64,000 nucleotides of DNA from assembly GCF_051652165.1 (NCBI RefSeq), contig NZ_JBOFTR010000016.1:1-64000 (forward strand), written 5' to 3'. The position numbers and the translations under genes are program-made. Under the pieces are notes generated by a model that searched no databases, was not told the DNA's origin, and saw only the letters and a program-made list of their open reading frames with translations. How positions within the stretch are numbered: position 1 is the stretch's first letter; the number at the start of each line of letters is the position of its first letter. Source of the DNA: Plesiomonas sp051652165 (GTDB lineage: Bacteria; Pseudomonadota; Gammaproteobacteria; Enterobacterales; CAMTGL01). Of the stretch, positions 1-7,476 are shown one piece after another.

Positions 1-1678
1 ACAATGGCTGTATCAATGCTCTCTGTGCTGATACGGGTAAAAGCATCATCCAGAGTTTTGCCCCTAGCATAGTCAGCCCTAAGCTGTTCACTTCTGGAAC
101 AACCAAGCTCAATCCAACCTGTGGGTTATGCTTTTTCAATGCCATCGCGATATTCGCACTGGCTTGAAGCAGTGTTAAAGAACCTGCAGATGTACCCGAA
201 ATAATCAGTGGTTTTTTCGCATTAAGCAAAATATTAGCAACATCGGCTATATCAGCATGACTTTTATCGGTACGAATACCCTGAATATACTCAGCAATAC
301 CAAAGGCTAAATGTGCTTGCTCTTCTGGGTGTGCAAAGCATGTCATTTGGGCAATATCATCCAAACGGCTAGGTTCTATGCCGGTAATGATCACCGGATT
401 CAGTGCTGTTTGGCCAATATGCTGAATAGCAGCCGTTTGCCATGCATCAACACGCAAACTGGCTGCCATTTCACGGCCTTTACCTTTCGCAGCCTGACGC
501 ACAGCCAGCGCAATACGCGGGGCTGTTTGAGTGATATCTTCACCTAATATCAATACTGCATCGTACTCTTCAATATCACGCAATGAAGGCAGCGTAACAT
601 TAGCCTGCGTTAATATATCCAATACACACTGTTGGCGCTCCCACTGCTCTTTATCTACAGCGGCATAAAAATTATCGGCACCCACCAACTCTTTTAATGC
701 AAAGTTACTCTCTATACTAGCTCTTGCCGAACCAATGCCGATAATGTGTTGAGCATGGCGTAAAGTATCAGCAGCTAAATTTAATGCATGTTCTTGTGTG
801 ATAGAAACAAAGCCACCCTCTGTTTTTAACAATGGTTGTAAAGGGCGATCTTTTGCATTCACAAAACCATACCCAAAACGCCCACGATCACAGAGGAAAT
901 AGTGGTTTACAATGCCGTTATAGCGGTTTTCTATACGACGTAATTCGCCATAACGCTCACCAGGGCTAATATTGCAGCCAACGCTACAGTGTTGACAGAT
1001 GCTCGGGGCAAATTGCATATCCCATTTACGGTTATAACGTTGCGAATGCGTTTGATCAGTAAAGACACCCGTTGGACAGACTTCAACAAGGTTTCCAGAA
1101 AACTCGCTCTCTAATGCGCCATCTTCTACACGACCAAAATAGACATTATCATGCGCGCCATATACACCTAGATCCGTGCCTCCAGCATAGTCTTTGTAAT
1201 AGCGAACACAGCGATAACAGGCGATACAGCGATTCATTTCATGTGCAATAAACGAACCTAAATTCTGGTTTTTATGTGTTCGTTTGGTAAAGCGGTAACG
1301 CCGCTCGGTATGCTGTGTCATCACAGTCATATCTTGTAAATGACATGCTCCCCCCTCTTCACACACTGGGCAGTCATGTGGATGATTGAGCATGAGCCAT
1401 TCGACAACGTTTTTACGAAACGCTTTTGCTTCATCGTCATCAATTGAAATATAAGTGCCATCTGCTGCCGGCGTCATACAGGACATCACCAAACGGCCAC
1501 GTTTATCATCGGCATTTTGATACTGTTTTACTGCGCACTGACGACATGCACCCACACTTCCTAATGCCGGATGCCAGCAGAAATAAGGAATATCTAAACC
1601 CAATGAGAGGCATGCTTGCAGCAAATTATCTGCACCATTGACCTCGAAATCCTTTCCATCAATGTGAATCGTAGCCAT
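1..1678 (-). CDS. nuoG: NADH-quinone oxidoreductase subunit G (partial, apparent frameshift)
   Basis: Large iron-sulfur subunit of complex I, in the peripheral arm at the cytoplasmic face; it carries electrons from NuoEF toward the quinone site. Translation from ATG 1678 opens MATIHIDGKDFEVNGAD and shows the N-terminal [2Fe-2S] cysteines (CWHP, ACRQC, MSC), the HxxxCxxC cluster region (HDCPVCEEGGAC), CIACYRC and the CQHCSVGC site of the molybdopterin-like domain. The gene runs off the left edge, so about 560 of roughly 900 codons are visible. At 61-64 the run of four C (G on the coding strand) switches the reading frame: up to residue 539 the frame matches NuoG, after it only the neighbouring frame does (GGKTLDDAFTRIS). 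This could be a real mutation or a homopolymer sequencing error. Last gene seen of the nuo operon, 134 bp after nuoF. Confidence 0.93.
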   Translation of the reverse strand, partial: MATIHIDGKDFEVNGADNLLQACLSLGLDIPYFCWHPALGSVGACRQCAVKQYQNADDKRGRLVMSCMTPAADGTYISIDDDEAKAFRKNVVEWLMLNHPHDCPVCEEGGACHLQDMTVMTQHTERRYRFTKRTHKNQNLGSFIAHEMNRCIACYRCVRYYKDYAGGTDLGVYGAHDNVYFGRVEDGALESEFSGNLVEVCPTGVFTDQTHSQRYNRKWDMQFAPSICQHCSVGCNISPGERYGELRRIENRYNGIVNHYFLCDRGRFGYGFVNAKDRPLQPLLKTEGGFVSITQEHALNLAADTLRHAQHIIGIGSARASIESNFALKELVGADNFYAAVDKEQWERQQCVLDILTQANVTLPSLRDIEEYDAVLILGEDITQTAPRIALAVRQAAKGKGREMAASLRVDAWQTAAIQHIGQTALNPVIITGIEPSRLDDIAQMTCFAHPEEQAHLAFGIAEYIQGIRTDKSHADIADVANILLNAKKPLIISGTSAGSLTLLQASANIAMALKKHNPQVGLSLVVPEVNSLGLTMLGAKLWMMLLPVSAQRALIQPL

Positions 1679-1812
1679 ACCTAGCAATCTTATTTTATGC
1701 CCGATACTACAGGCGGGTTATTGATGTGTTGGGAGTCACTCTCTTCATGCAGAGATATTTGTACTCACAATTCCTTTTTATGACTTTATTTTGAGTATTG
1801 ATCTATCTACTA

Positions 1813-3153
1813 CTACCATCGCTCTTTGAGTAGATTAGGCTGAATTCCGGCCAGTGTACGCAGTGATGTGAGTTCGGCACTGTTAATACCGGCTTCGAAC
1901 TCAGCCCTGAAATATTTAATCGCACTTTGTAACGGCTCTACTGCACCTGGTGCGTGAGCACAAAATGTTTTTCCAGGGCCTAAAAATTGGCAAAGCTGTT
2001 CAAGGGTTTCAATATCACCCGCTTGCCCTTGTTTTGTTTCAAGTGCTTGTAAAATTTTAACGCTCCACGGCAGACCATCACGACAAGGTGTACACCAGCC
2101 ACATGATTCACGGGCAAAGAATATCTCTAAATTTTTAACCAGTGAAACCATGTTAATGCTGTCATCAACGGCCATGGCTAATCCTGTGCCTAAACGACTA
2201 CCCGCTTTGGCAATAGAGTCAAAATCCATCGGTAAATCAAGGTGCTCATCAAGCAGAAAATCGGTTCCTGCACCACCCGGTTGCCAGGCTTTAAATGTAT
2301 AACCCTCTAGCATGCCGCCAGCATACTCTTCGAGTAATTCTCTGGCAGTCGTACCAAAAGGAACTTCCCACACACCAGGGCGTTTAACTCGGCCAGAAAA
2401 GCCCATTAATTTGGTGCCGCTATCTGTGCTTTTACCTTGCGATAAACCTTTATACCAGTCAGCGCCATAATGAATAATGTAGGGAATATTGTTGAGTGTT
2501 TCGACATTATTCACACAGGTTGGTTTTCCCCATACTCCGGCAATTGCAGGAAACGGCGGTTTGGCACGTGGGTTGGCGCGTCGGCCTTCAAGTGAGTTAA
2601 TAAGAGCGGTCTCTTCACCGCAAATATAACGCCCTGCACCAGTATGAACATACAGATCAAAACTAAATCCAGAGCCAAGAATATTACTTCCTAAAAAACC
2701 AGCCGTTTTCGCTTCATCTATAGCGCGCTGCAAACTCTCTGCTGCTTCAATATATTCACCGCGCAGGAAAATATAGCCGCGATAAGTACCAAGCGCATAA
2801 GCAGCTAAAATCATACCTTCAACGAGCTGATGGGGTAATTGCTCCATCAACAGGCGATCTTTGTAGGTGCCCGGCTCCATTTCATCGGCGTTACACAACA
2901 GATATTTACGATCAAACTTAGGATCTGTTGGCATTAAGCTCCACTTTACGCCGGTAGAGAACCCTGCACCACCACGTCCACGCAAGCCTGCATCTTTTAC
3001 GCACGCAGTGACCTCTGCAGGCTGCATAGTGGTTAATGCTTTGATTACCGCAGCATAGCCCTCTTTTTTCTTATATTCATCAAGCCATACCGGTTGTAAA
3101 TCAGGACGAATGCGCCACGTCAAAGGGTGTGTATCTGCGGACAATATGCTCAT
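1813..3153 (-). CDS. nuoF: NADH-quinone oxidoreductase subunit F
   Basis: NADH- and FMN-binding subunit of complex I; it oxidises NADH and passes electrons to the iron-sulfur chain. The 446-residue protein has the glycine-rich nucleotide motif GRGGAGFSTGVKW near residue 60, the second conserved segment GAGRYICGEETALINS, and the [4Fe-4S] ligands SCGWCTPCRDG with a later cysteine in KTFCAHAPGAVEP. Length and C-terminal end (GIQPNLLKERW) match the enterobacterial family. The ATG at 3153 overlaps the nuoE stop in an ATGA arrangement, so translation is probably coupled. It lies in the nuo operon between nuoE and nuoG. Confidence 0.97.
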   Translation of the reverse strand: MSILSADTHPLTWRIRPDLQPVWLDEYKKKEGYAAVIKALTTMQPAEVTACVKDAGLRGRGGAGFSTGVKWSLMPTDPKFDRKYLLCNADEMEPGTYKDRLLMEQLPHQLVEGMILAAYALGTYRGYIFLRGEYIEAAESLQRAIDEAKTAGFLGSNILGSGFSFDLYVHTGAGRYICGEETALINSLEGRRANPRAKPPFPAIAGVWGKPTCVNNVETLNNIPYIIHYGADWYKGLSQGKSTDSGTKLMGFSGRVKRPGVWEVPFGTTARELLEEYAGGMLEGYTFKAWQPGGAGTDFLLDEHLDLPMDFDSIAKAGSRLGTGLAMAVDDSINMVSLVKNLEIFFARESCGWCTPCRDGLPWSVKILQALETKQGQAGDIETLEQLCQFLGPGKTFCAHAPGAVEPLQSAIKYFRAEFEAGINSAELTSLRTLAGIQPNLLKERW

Positions 3154-3650
3154 AAATATTGCTCCAACAAATTATCGATCTTCTCTGGCGTTAAGTGGCT
3201 ATGGGTATCGTCATCAATCATCAGGGTTGGGCCTTTATCACAGTTACCTAAGCAACAAACCGGTAATAAAGTAAAACGTTGATCAGCAGTAGTTTGCCCT
3301 AGTTTTACCCCTAGCTTTCGCTCTAACTTATGCTGAATACTCTGATAACCCGTGATATAACACACTACGCTATCGCATAAACGAATCACATGTCGACCCA
3401 CTGGTTGACGAAAAATCTGGCTATAAAATGTCGCTACACCCTCTACATCACTTGCGGGGATTTTTAATATCTCGGCAATGGCGTAAATGGCCTCATCAGA
3501 TACCCAGCCATAATGCTTTTGCACCCGTTTTAACGCATCTATTGACGCGGCTCGTGGGTCTTCATAGTGTGCCATTTCATGTTCAATGGCCGCTTTAACT
3601 TCGAAAGGAAGTTCAAATGCTGTTGCGTTGTCTTTGTTGTGATTATCCAT
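3150..3650 (-). CDS. nuoE: NADH-quinone oxidoreductase subunit E
   Basis: Thioredoxin-like [2Fe-2S] subunit of the NADH dehydrogenase module of complex I, partner of NuoF. The cluster ligands are visible as LCDSVVC and, later, VCCLGNCDKGP. The ATG at 3650 gives 166 residues, the usual family length, with a GGAT-type ribosome site about 8 bases upstream; a TTG two codons earlier (3656) would overlap the nuoCD stop and is less likely. The gene starts just after nuoCD and its stop overlaps the nuoF start, as expected for a tightly coupled operon. Confidence 0.96.
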   Translation of the reverse strand: MDNHNKDNATAFELPFEVKAAIEHEMAHYEDPRAASIDALKRVQKHYGWVSDEAIYAIAEILKIPASDVEGVATFYSQIFRQPVGRHVIRLCDSVVCYITGYQSIQHKLERKLGVKLGQTTADQRFTLLPVCCLGNCDKGPTLMIDDDTHSHLTPEKIDNLLEQYL

Positions 3651-3652
3651 AA

Positions 3653-5452
3653 TCAACGATCCACATCTGACATAACAAAATCGATACTGCCTAAATAGAC
3701 AATAAGATCAGAGACCAGACTTCCACGAATAACACTGGGAATTTGCTGTAAATGCGCAAAACTTGGGGTACGAATACGAGTGCGATAACTCATGGTGCTG
3801 CCATCACTGGTCAGGTAATAGCTGTTTGCCCCTTTTGTTGCTTCAATCATCTGGAATGATTCATTAGCTGGCATTATTGGCCCCCATGACACTTGCAGGA
3901 AGTGGTTTATCAGGGTTTCAATATGCTGTAATGCCCGCTCTTTTGGCGGTGGCGTAGTCAGTGGATGATCCGCTTTATAAGGCCCTTGAGGCATATTATT
4001 TAAACACTGGGTAATAATACGCAGGCTTTGCCGAATCTCTTCAACTCTGACTAATGCACGATCATAAGCATCACCGTTATTGCCGGTAGGCACATCAAAA
4101 TCAAAGTTTTGATAACCGGAATAAGGACGCCATTTCCGAATATCAAAATTAAAGCCGGTAGCGCGCAAACCTGCACCGGTCACACCCCAGTCAAGTGCCT
4201 GTTGGGTGTTATACGCAGCAACACCGATAGTCCGGCCCTTTAAGATGCTGTTTTTCAGCGCAGCAGTAACATAACTTTCTAAGCGATTCGGTAACCAATC
4301 TAAGAACTCACGTACCAGATGCTGCCAACCTTGCGGCAAATCATGTGCTACACCACCAATACGAAACCATGCTGGATGCATTCTTGCCCCAGTAATAGCT
4401 TCAATAATATTGTAAATACGCTGCCGATCAGAGAAAGCAAAGAACACCGGAGTCATCGCACCGACATCTTGAATATAGGTGCCCAAAAAGAGCAAATGAC
4501 TGTTAATACGGAAGAGCTCTGACAGCATCACACGAATAACGTCAACACGTTCAGGCACATTAATACCGGCCAATTTTTCGACAGCCAAAACATAAGGCAG
4601 GTTATTCATCACGCCACCGAGATATTCCACACGATCGGTATACGGAATATAACTATGCCATGATTGACGCTCACCCATTTTTTCTGCGCCACGGTGGTGA
4701 TAGCCGATATCAGGAACACAATCGACAATCTCTTCACCGTCTAGCTGTAATACGATACGAAATGCACCGTGTGCAGAGGGATGGTTGGGGCCAAGGTTTA
4801 GAAACATGTAGTCTTCATTGTCTGTGCCCTTGTTCATCCCCCAAGCTTCCGGTTTAAACCGTAGAGCTTCCTGTTCTAAATCTTGTTTGGCAATATCCAA
4901 TGAAAAAGGATCAAACTCAGTGGCTCGTGCAGGAAAATCTTTACGCAGTGGATGCCCCTCCCAAGATTGTGGCATCATGATGCGGGTTAAATGAGGGTGG
5001 CCAGAAAAAGTGATGCCATAAAGATCCCAGACTTCACGCTCATACCAGTTAGCATTAGCAAAAATAGGCGTAATACTTGGCAGCACTAAATCATGTTCAT
5101 TGAGTGCAATTTTAATCAAAATATCACGGTTACGCTCAACCGAGAGCAGATGATAAAAGACGGTAAAATCTTGTGCAGCAATGTGTTCACGATGCGTACG
5201 CAAGCGTTCATCTACACCGTGCAAGTCATACAGCATGACATAAGGTTTGACGACTGTTTTCAAAAATACCAGTACTTCTGTCAGCAGTGGTTTGCGTAGC
5301 CAGATAACGGGCATACCCGTTTTAGTGGGCTGCAATACAAAAGCATCACTGCCAAAACGGGTTGCCAATTCAGCAAGAATTGGATCATGCTGATGATCAG
5401 AAGAGGGCCAACCTTGTGTTGACAGTTCAGGAGTCTGTAGTGTTGTTGTCAT
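3653..5452 (-). CDS. nuoC: NADH-quinone oxidoreductase subunit C/D fusion
   Basis: Fused NuoCD subunit of the connecting arm of complex I. Residues 1 to about 190 are the 30-kDa (NuoC) domain, containing the EREVWDLYGITFSGHPHL signature. The remainder is the 49-kDa (NuoD) domain related to the NiFe hydrogenase large subunit, with NLGPNHPSAHGAFR and DIGYHHRGAEKMGE, the histidine-bearing loop near the quinone pocket, and the C-terminal GSIDFVMSDVDR. The 599-residue fusion is typical of Enterobacterales; other bacteria keep nuoC and nuoD separate. It follows nuoB by 21 bases and runs into nuoE. Confidence 0.97.
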   Translation of the reverse strand: MTTTLQTPELSTQGWPSSDHQHDPILAELATRFGSDAFVLQPTKTGMPVIWLRKPLLTEVLVFLKTVVKPYVMLYDLHGVDERLRTHREHIAAQDFTVFYHLLSVERNRDILIKIALNEHDLVLPSITPIFANANWYEREVWDLYGITFSGHPHLTRIMMPQSWEGHPLRKDFPARATEFDPFSLDIAKQDLEQEALRFKPEAWGMNKGTDNEDYMFLNLGPNHPSAHGAFRIVLQLDGEEIVDCVPDIGYHHRGAEKMGERQSWHSYIPYTDRVEYLGGVMNNLPYVLAVEKLAGINVPERVDVIRVMLSELFRINSHLLFLGTYIQDVGAMTPVFFAFSDRQRIYNIIEAITGARMHPAWFRIGGVAHDLPQGWQHLVREFLDWLPNRLESYVTAALKNSILKGRTIGVAAYNTQQALDWGVTGAGLRATGFNFDIRKWRPYSGYQNFDFDVPTGNNGDAYDRALVRVEEIRQSLRIITQCLNNMPQGPYKADHPLTTPPPKERALQHIETLINHFLQVSWGPIMPANESFQMIEATKGANSYYLTSDGSTMSYRTRIRTPSFAHLQQIPSVIRGSLVSDLIVYLGSIDFVMSDVDR

Positions 5453-5473
5453 TTTAAACGCAACTCCTGCTCA

Positions 5474-6148
5474 TCACACTTCATCGGGAGTACGCAGGTT
5501 TTTTACCTGAATACGCTCATTACGTTTCACATCACGCTCTGCAGGCATTTGCGCACGATAAACGCCTTGATCACCAACCACCCAAGAGAGCGGACGACGC
5601 TCTTTACCGATAGATTCTTGCAATAACATGAGTGCTTGCAAAAATGCTTCCGGCCGTGGCGGGCAGCCTGGGATGTACACATCAACTGGCAGAAATTTAT
5701 CTACGCCTTGTACGACTGAGTAGATATCGTACATACCACCCGAATTGGCACACGCCCCCATTGAGATCACCCATTTAGGTTCAAGCATTTGCTCATATAA
5801 ACGCTGAATCACCGGTGCCATTTTGATAAAACATGTACCCGCGACGACCATAAAATCAGCTTGCCGTGGCGATGCACGAATCACTTCTGAACCAAAACGT
5901 GCGACATCATGTGGAGATGTGAAGGCGGTAGTCATCTCAACATAACAACAAGACAAACCAAAGTTATAGGGCCAGAGGGAGTTTTTACGCCCCCAATTCA
6001 CTGTTGAATGAAGTACATCTTCGAGCTTGCCCATAAAAATATTACGGTCAATCTCTTGTTGCAAAGGATCATCAACCGTCTCAGTTTTACCCATAGGATA
6101 CTGTTCGGGTAATGCATCTGGATCAATTCGGGTAAGCGTGTACTTCAT
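5474..6148 (-). CDS. nuoB: NADH-quinone oxidoreductase subunit B
   Basis: PSST-type subunit of complex I that holds the terminal [4Fe-4S] cluster N2, the electron donor to quinone. Cluster ligands are seen in GLSCCYVEM, VAGTCFIKM and YIPGCPPRPEA. I place the start at ATG 6148 (MKYTLTRID) because this matches the family N terminus, gives 224 residues and has AAGGA about 8 bases upstream. An upstream in-frame extension to 6241 would overlap nuoA and has no family counterpart. Positioned between nuoA and nuoCD. Confidence 0.97.
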   Translation of the reverse strand: MKYTLTRIDPDALPEQYPMGKTETVDDPLQQEIDRNIFMGKLEDVLHSTVNWGRKNSLWPYNFGLSCCYVEMTTAFTSPHDVARFGSEVIRASPRQADFMVVAGTCFIKMAPVIQRLYEQMLEPKWVISMGACANSGGMYDIYSVVQGVDKFLPVDVYIPGCPPRPEAFLQALMLLQESIGKERRPLSWVVGDQGVYRAQMPAERDVKRNERIQVKNLRTPDEV

Positions 6149-6164
6149 GTGGACAATCCTTGTT

Positions 6165-6587
6165 TCACGACTTGGTGGCAACATTCTTATTGGCATTAAT
6201 GGCACGTTTAGAGCGTTCGGGTGTCCAGTCAAGTGCACCAATTCGCACTAAGTAAACCAACCCCATTAACAGTACGACGATAAAGACAGAGGCTTCAATT
6301 AAGCCCAGCCAACCACTTTCACGCACTGATACGGCCCATGCAAAAAGAAACAGAGCTTCGACGTCGAAAATAACAAACATCATAGCCACGAGATAAAATT
6401 TGGCAGAAAAACGCAGGCGGGCATTACCGACAGAATCAACACCGGATTCAAACGGTTGGTTTTTAGAGCGACCCCAAGCTTTACCGCCCAACAATGAGGC
6501 AGTACCGACCATGAAAGCGCATAAGCCGAGTATCGCAAAAACGAATACGGCAAAAGACCAATGATGAGCAATGACTTCCGATGTCAT
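6165..6587 (-). CDS. nuoA: NADH-quinone oxidoreductase subunit A
   Basis: Small membrane subunit of complex I at the junction of the membrane and peripheral arms. The 140-residue protein has three hydrophobic segments (about residues 10-32, 65-87 and 95-117) and the conserved loop with PFESGVDSVGNARLRFSAKFYLVAM. Start at ATG 6587 (MTSEVIAHHW) follows GAGGGTAA at good spacing and matches the family N terminus; 34 upstream in-frame codons have no homologous counterpart. It is the first gene of the nuo operon, so the promoter should lie in the 711 bp between it and selC. Confidence 0.96.
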   Translation of the reverse strand: MTSEVIAHHWSFAVFVFAILGLCAFMVGTASLLGGKAWGRSKNQPFESGVDSVGNARLRFSAKFYLVAMMFVIFDVEALFLFAWAVSVRESGWLGLIEASVFIVVLLMGLVYLVRIGALDWTPERSKRAINANKNVATKS

Positions 6588-6668
6588 CGTCTTACCCTCA
6601 ATACCTAATAGATTAGCGTTAGGTTGAACAGTGCGTAATGGCAGGAACAAGCACTTCAACGGGTAAAG

Positions 6669-6722
6669 TTTATTTATATATAGCAACAAATAGCATCATA
6701 ACAAATGCAATTTATTTATATA
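6669..6722. repeat. Direct repeat TTTATTTATATA upstream of nuoA
   Basis: Two identical 12-mers start 42 bases apart (6669 and 6711), close to four helical turns, 80-135 bases upstream of the nuoA start. The flanks add a partial inversion (AAGTTTAT at the left, ATAAACTT at the right). Such phasing would suit paired protein binding or promoter sites, but AT-rich DNA can produce this by chance. Confidence 0.5.
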
Positions 6723-6930
6723 AACTTCACACGTTTTTTACACTAAGAAATAGCAATATGTCAATTGAATTAAGGTACTACTGTGCATTTTGAGAAGCTC
6801 ACTCACATTTAAAATGAATGCCTATTTCTTTGTATTTACAGTCTATTTCTATATAACATGTCACGATCAGGTTATTCATTGAGCCTGATTACAATAAAGG
6901 TTTGCAACAAAATACGGATATTAGAATTTA

Positions 6931-6946
6931 TGTGATATTTATCACT
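6931..6946. promoter_or_regulatory. Candidate CRP-binding site
   Basis: TGTGA, six bases, TCACT: nine of ten match to the CRP half-site pair TGTGA-N6-TCACA. It lies about 345 bases upstream of nuoA. Which promoter it would serve is unknown. Confidence 0.45.
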
Positions 6947-7298
6947 TTTTATGGTGCAAGGGATGAGGAGGCGTGAGTATATAAATTACCATGTTAATAT
7001 ACAGGCATGAGATTTAGTGTTAAGCAAACCAGTAAGAGTAAGAAGAGTAGGCAAAAAAGAGAGATGCTTAAATAACATTACGCTGTATGTGCAGTTTATA
7101 AATTTGACTAATACATGCCAGATCCAATCTAGAACTCTTACTTATCTTCTTTAAGTTTAATTAATTATATTCTAAAAATTATTTAATCACTGCTGTGGTA
7201 CGGTGAATATGCAATTAATGTTGTTATTTTATTTGCTATATTCAATACAACTTTTTTAGTAAAACTGAGTTTAATGAGACCGAAAGGCAAGCGTTAAT

Positions 7299-7393
7299 TG
7301 GCGGAAGGTCACAGGAGTTGAACCTGCCCAGGACTGCTGGCAGCCCTAACTGGATTTGAAGCCCAGCCGCCTCACCGGAAACGACGACCTTCC
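7299..7393 (-). tRNA. selC: tRNA-Sec (UCA anticodon)
   Basis: Selenocysteine tRNA that decodes UGA as Sec when delivered by SelB. The 95-base minus-strand sequence begins GGAAGGTCGTCG, has an acceptor arm closed by CGACCTTCC-type pairing, the anticodon TCA at 7357-7359 inside CTTCAAA, a long variable arm (GGGCTGCCAGCAGTCC), the T loop GTTCAACTC and an encoded CCA end at 7299-7301. Length and extended acceptor stem are those of bacterial tRNA-Sec and match E. coli selC base for base over most of its length. It lies just downstream of selB on the same strand, with its own promoter at 7412-7440. Confidence 0.97.
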
Positions 7394-7411
7394 ATGCCTC
7401 TAACATTTTCA

Positions 7412-7440
7412 ATTATAAAGAAATTTATGGATAAAGTCAG
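7412..7440 (-). promoter_or_regulatory. Sigma-70 promoter of selC
   Basis: On the minus strand, a -35 CTGACT (7435-7440), exactly 17 bases of spacer and a perfect -10 TATAAT (7412-7417). Transcription would start near 7405, about a dozen bases before the mature tRNA 5' end at 7393. It lies in the gap between selB and selC. Confidence 0.7.
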
Positions 7441-7476
7441 CTATTAAGTAATAGGTTATCGGTACAGTGCCTAAAA

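Larger units (their letters stand above)
6588..7298. other. Gene-poor region upstream of nuoA
   Basis: 711 AT-rich bases without a convincing gene, lying upstream of nuoA (minus) and downstream of selC. It holds a 12-base direct repeat (TTTATTTATATA at 6669-6680 and 6711-6722), a CRP-like palindrome at 6931-6946 and a 22-codon basic ORF at 7007-7075 that I do not accept as a gene. In E. coli the regulator gene lrhA precedes nuoA; no trace of it is visible here. Confidence 0.7.

Noticed and set aside
6149..6241. N-terminal extension of nuoB
   Set aside because: Overlaps nuoA, is not conserved, and the ATG at 6148 has a proper ribosome site.
7007..7075. 22-codon Lys/Arg/Ser-rich ORF between selC and nuoA
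   Set aside because: Low complexity, no ribosome site, no recognised family.
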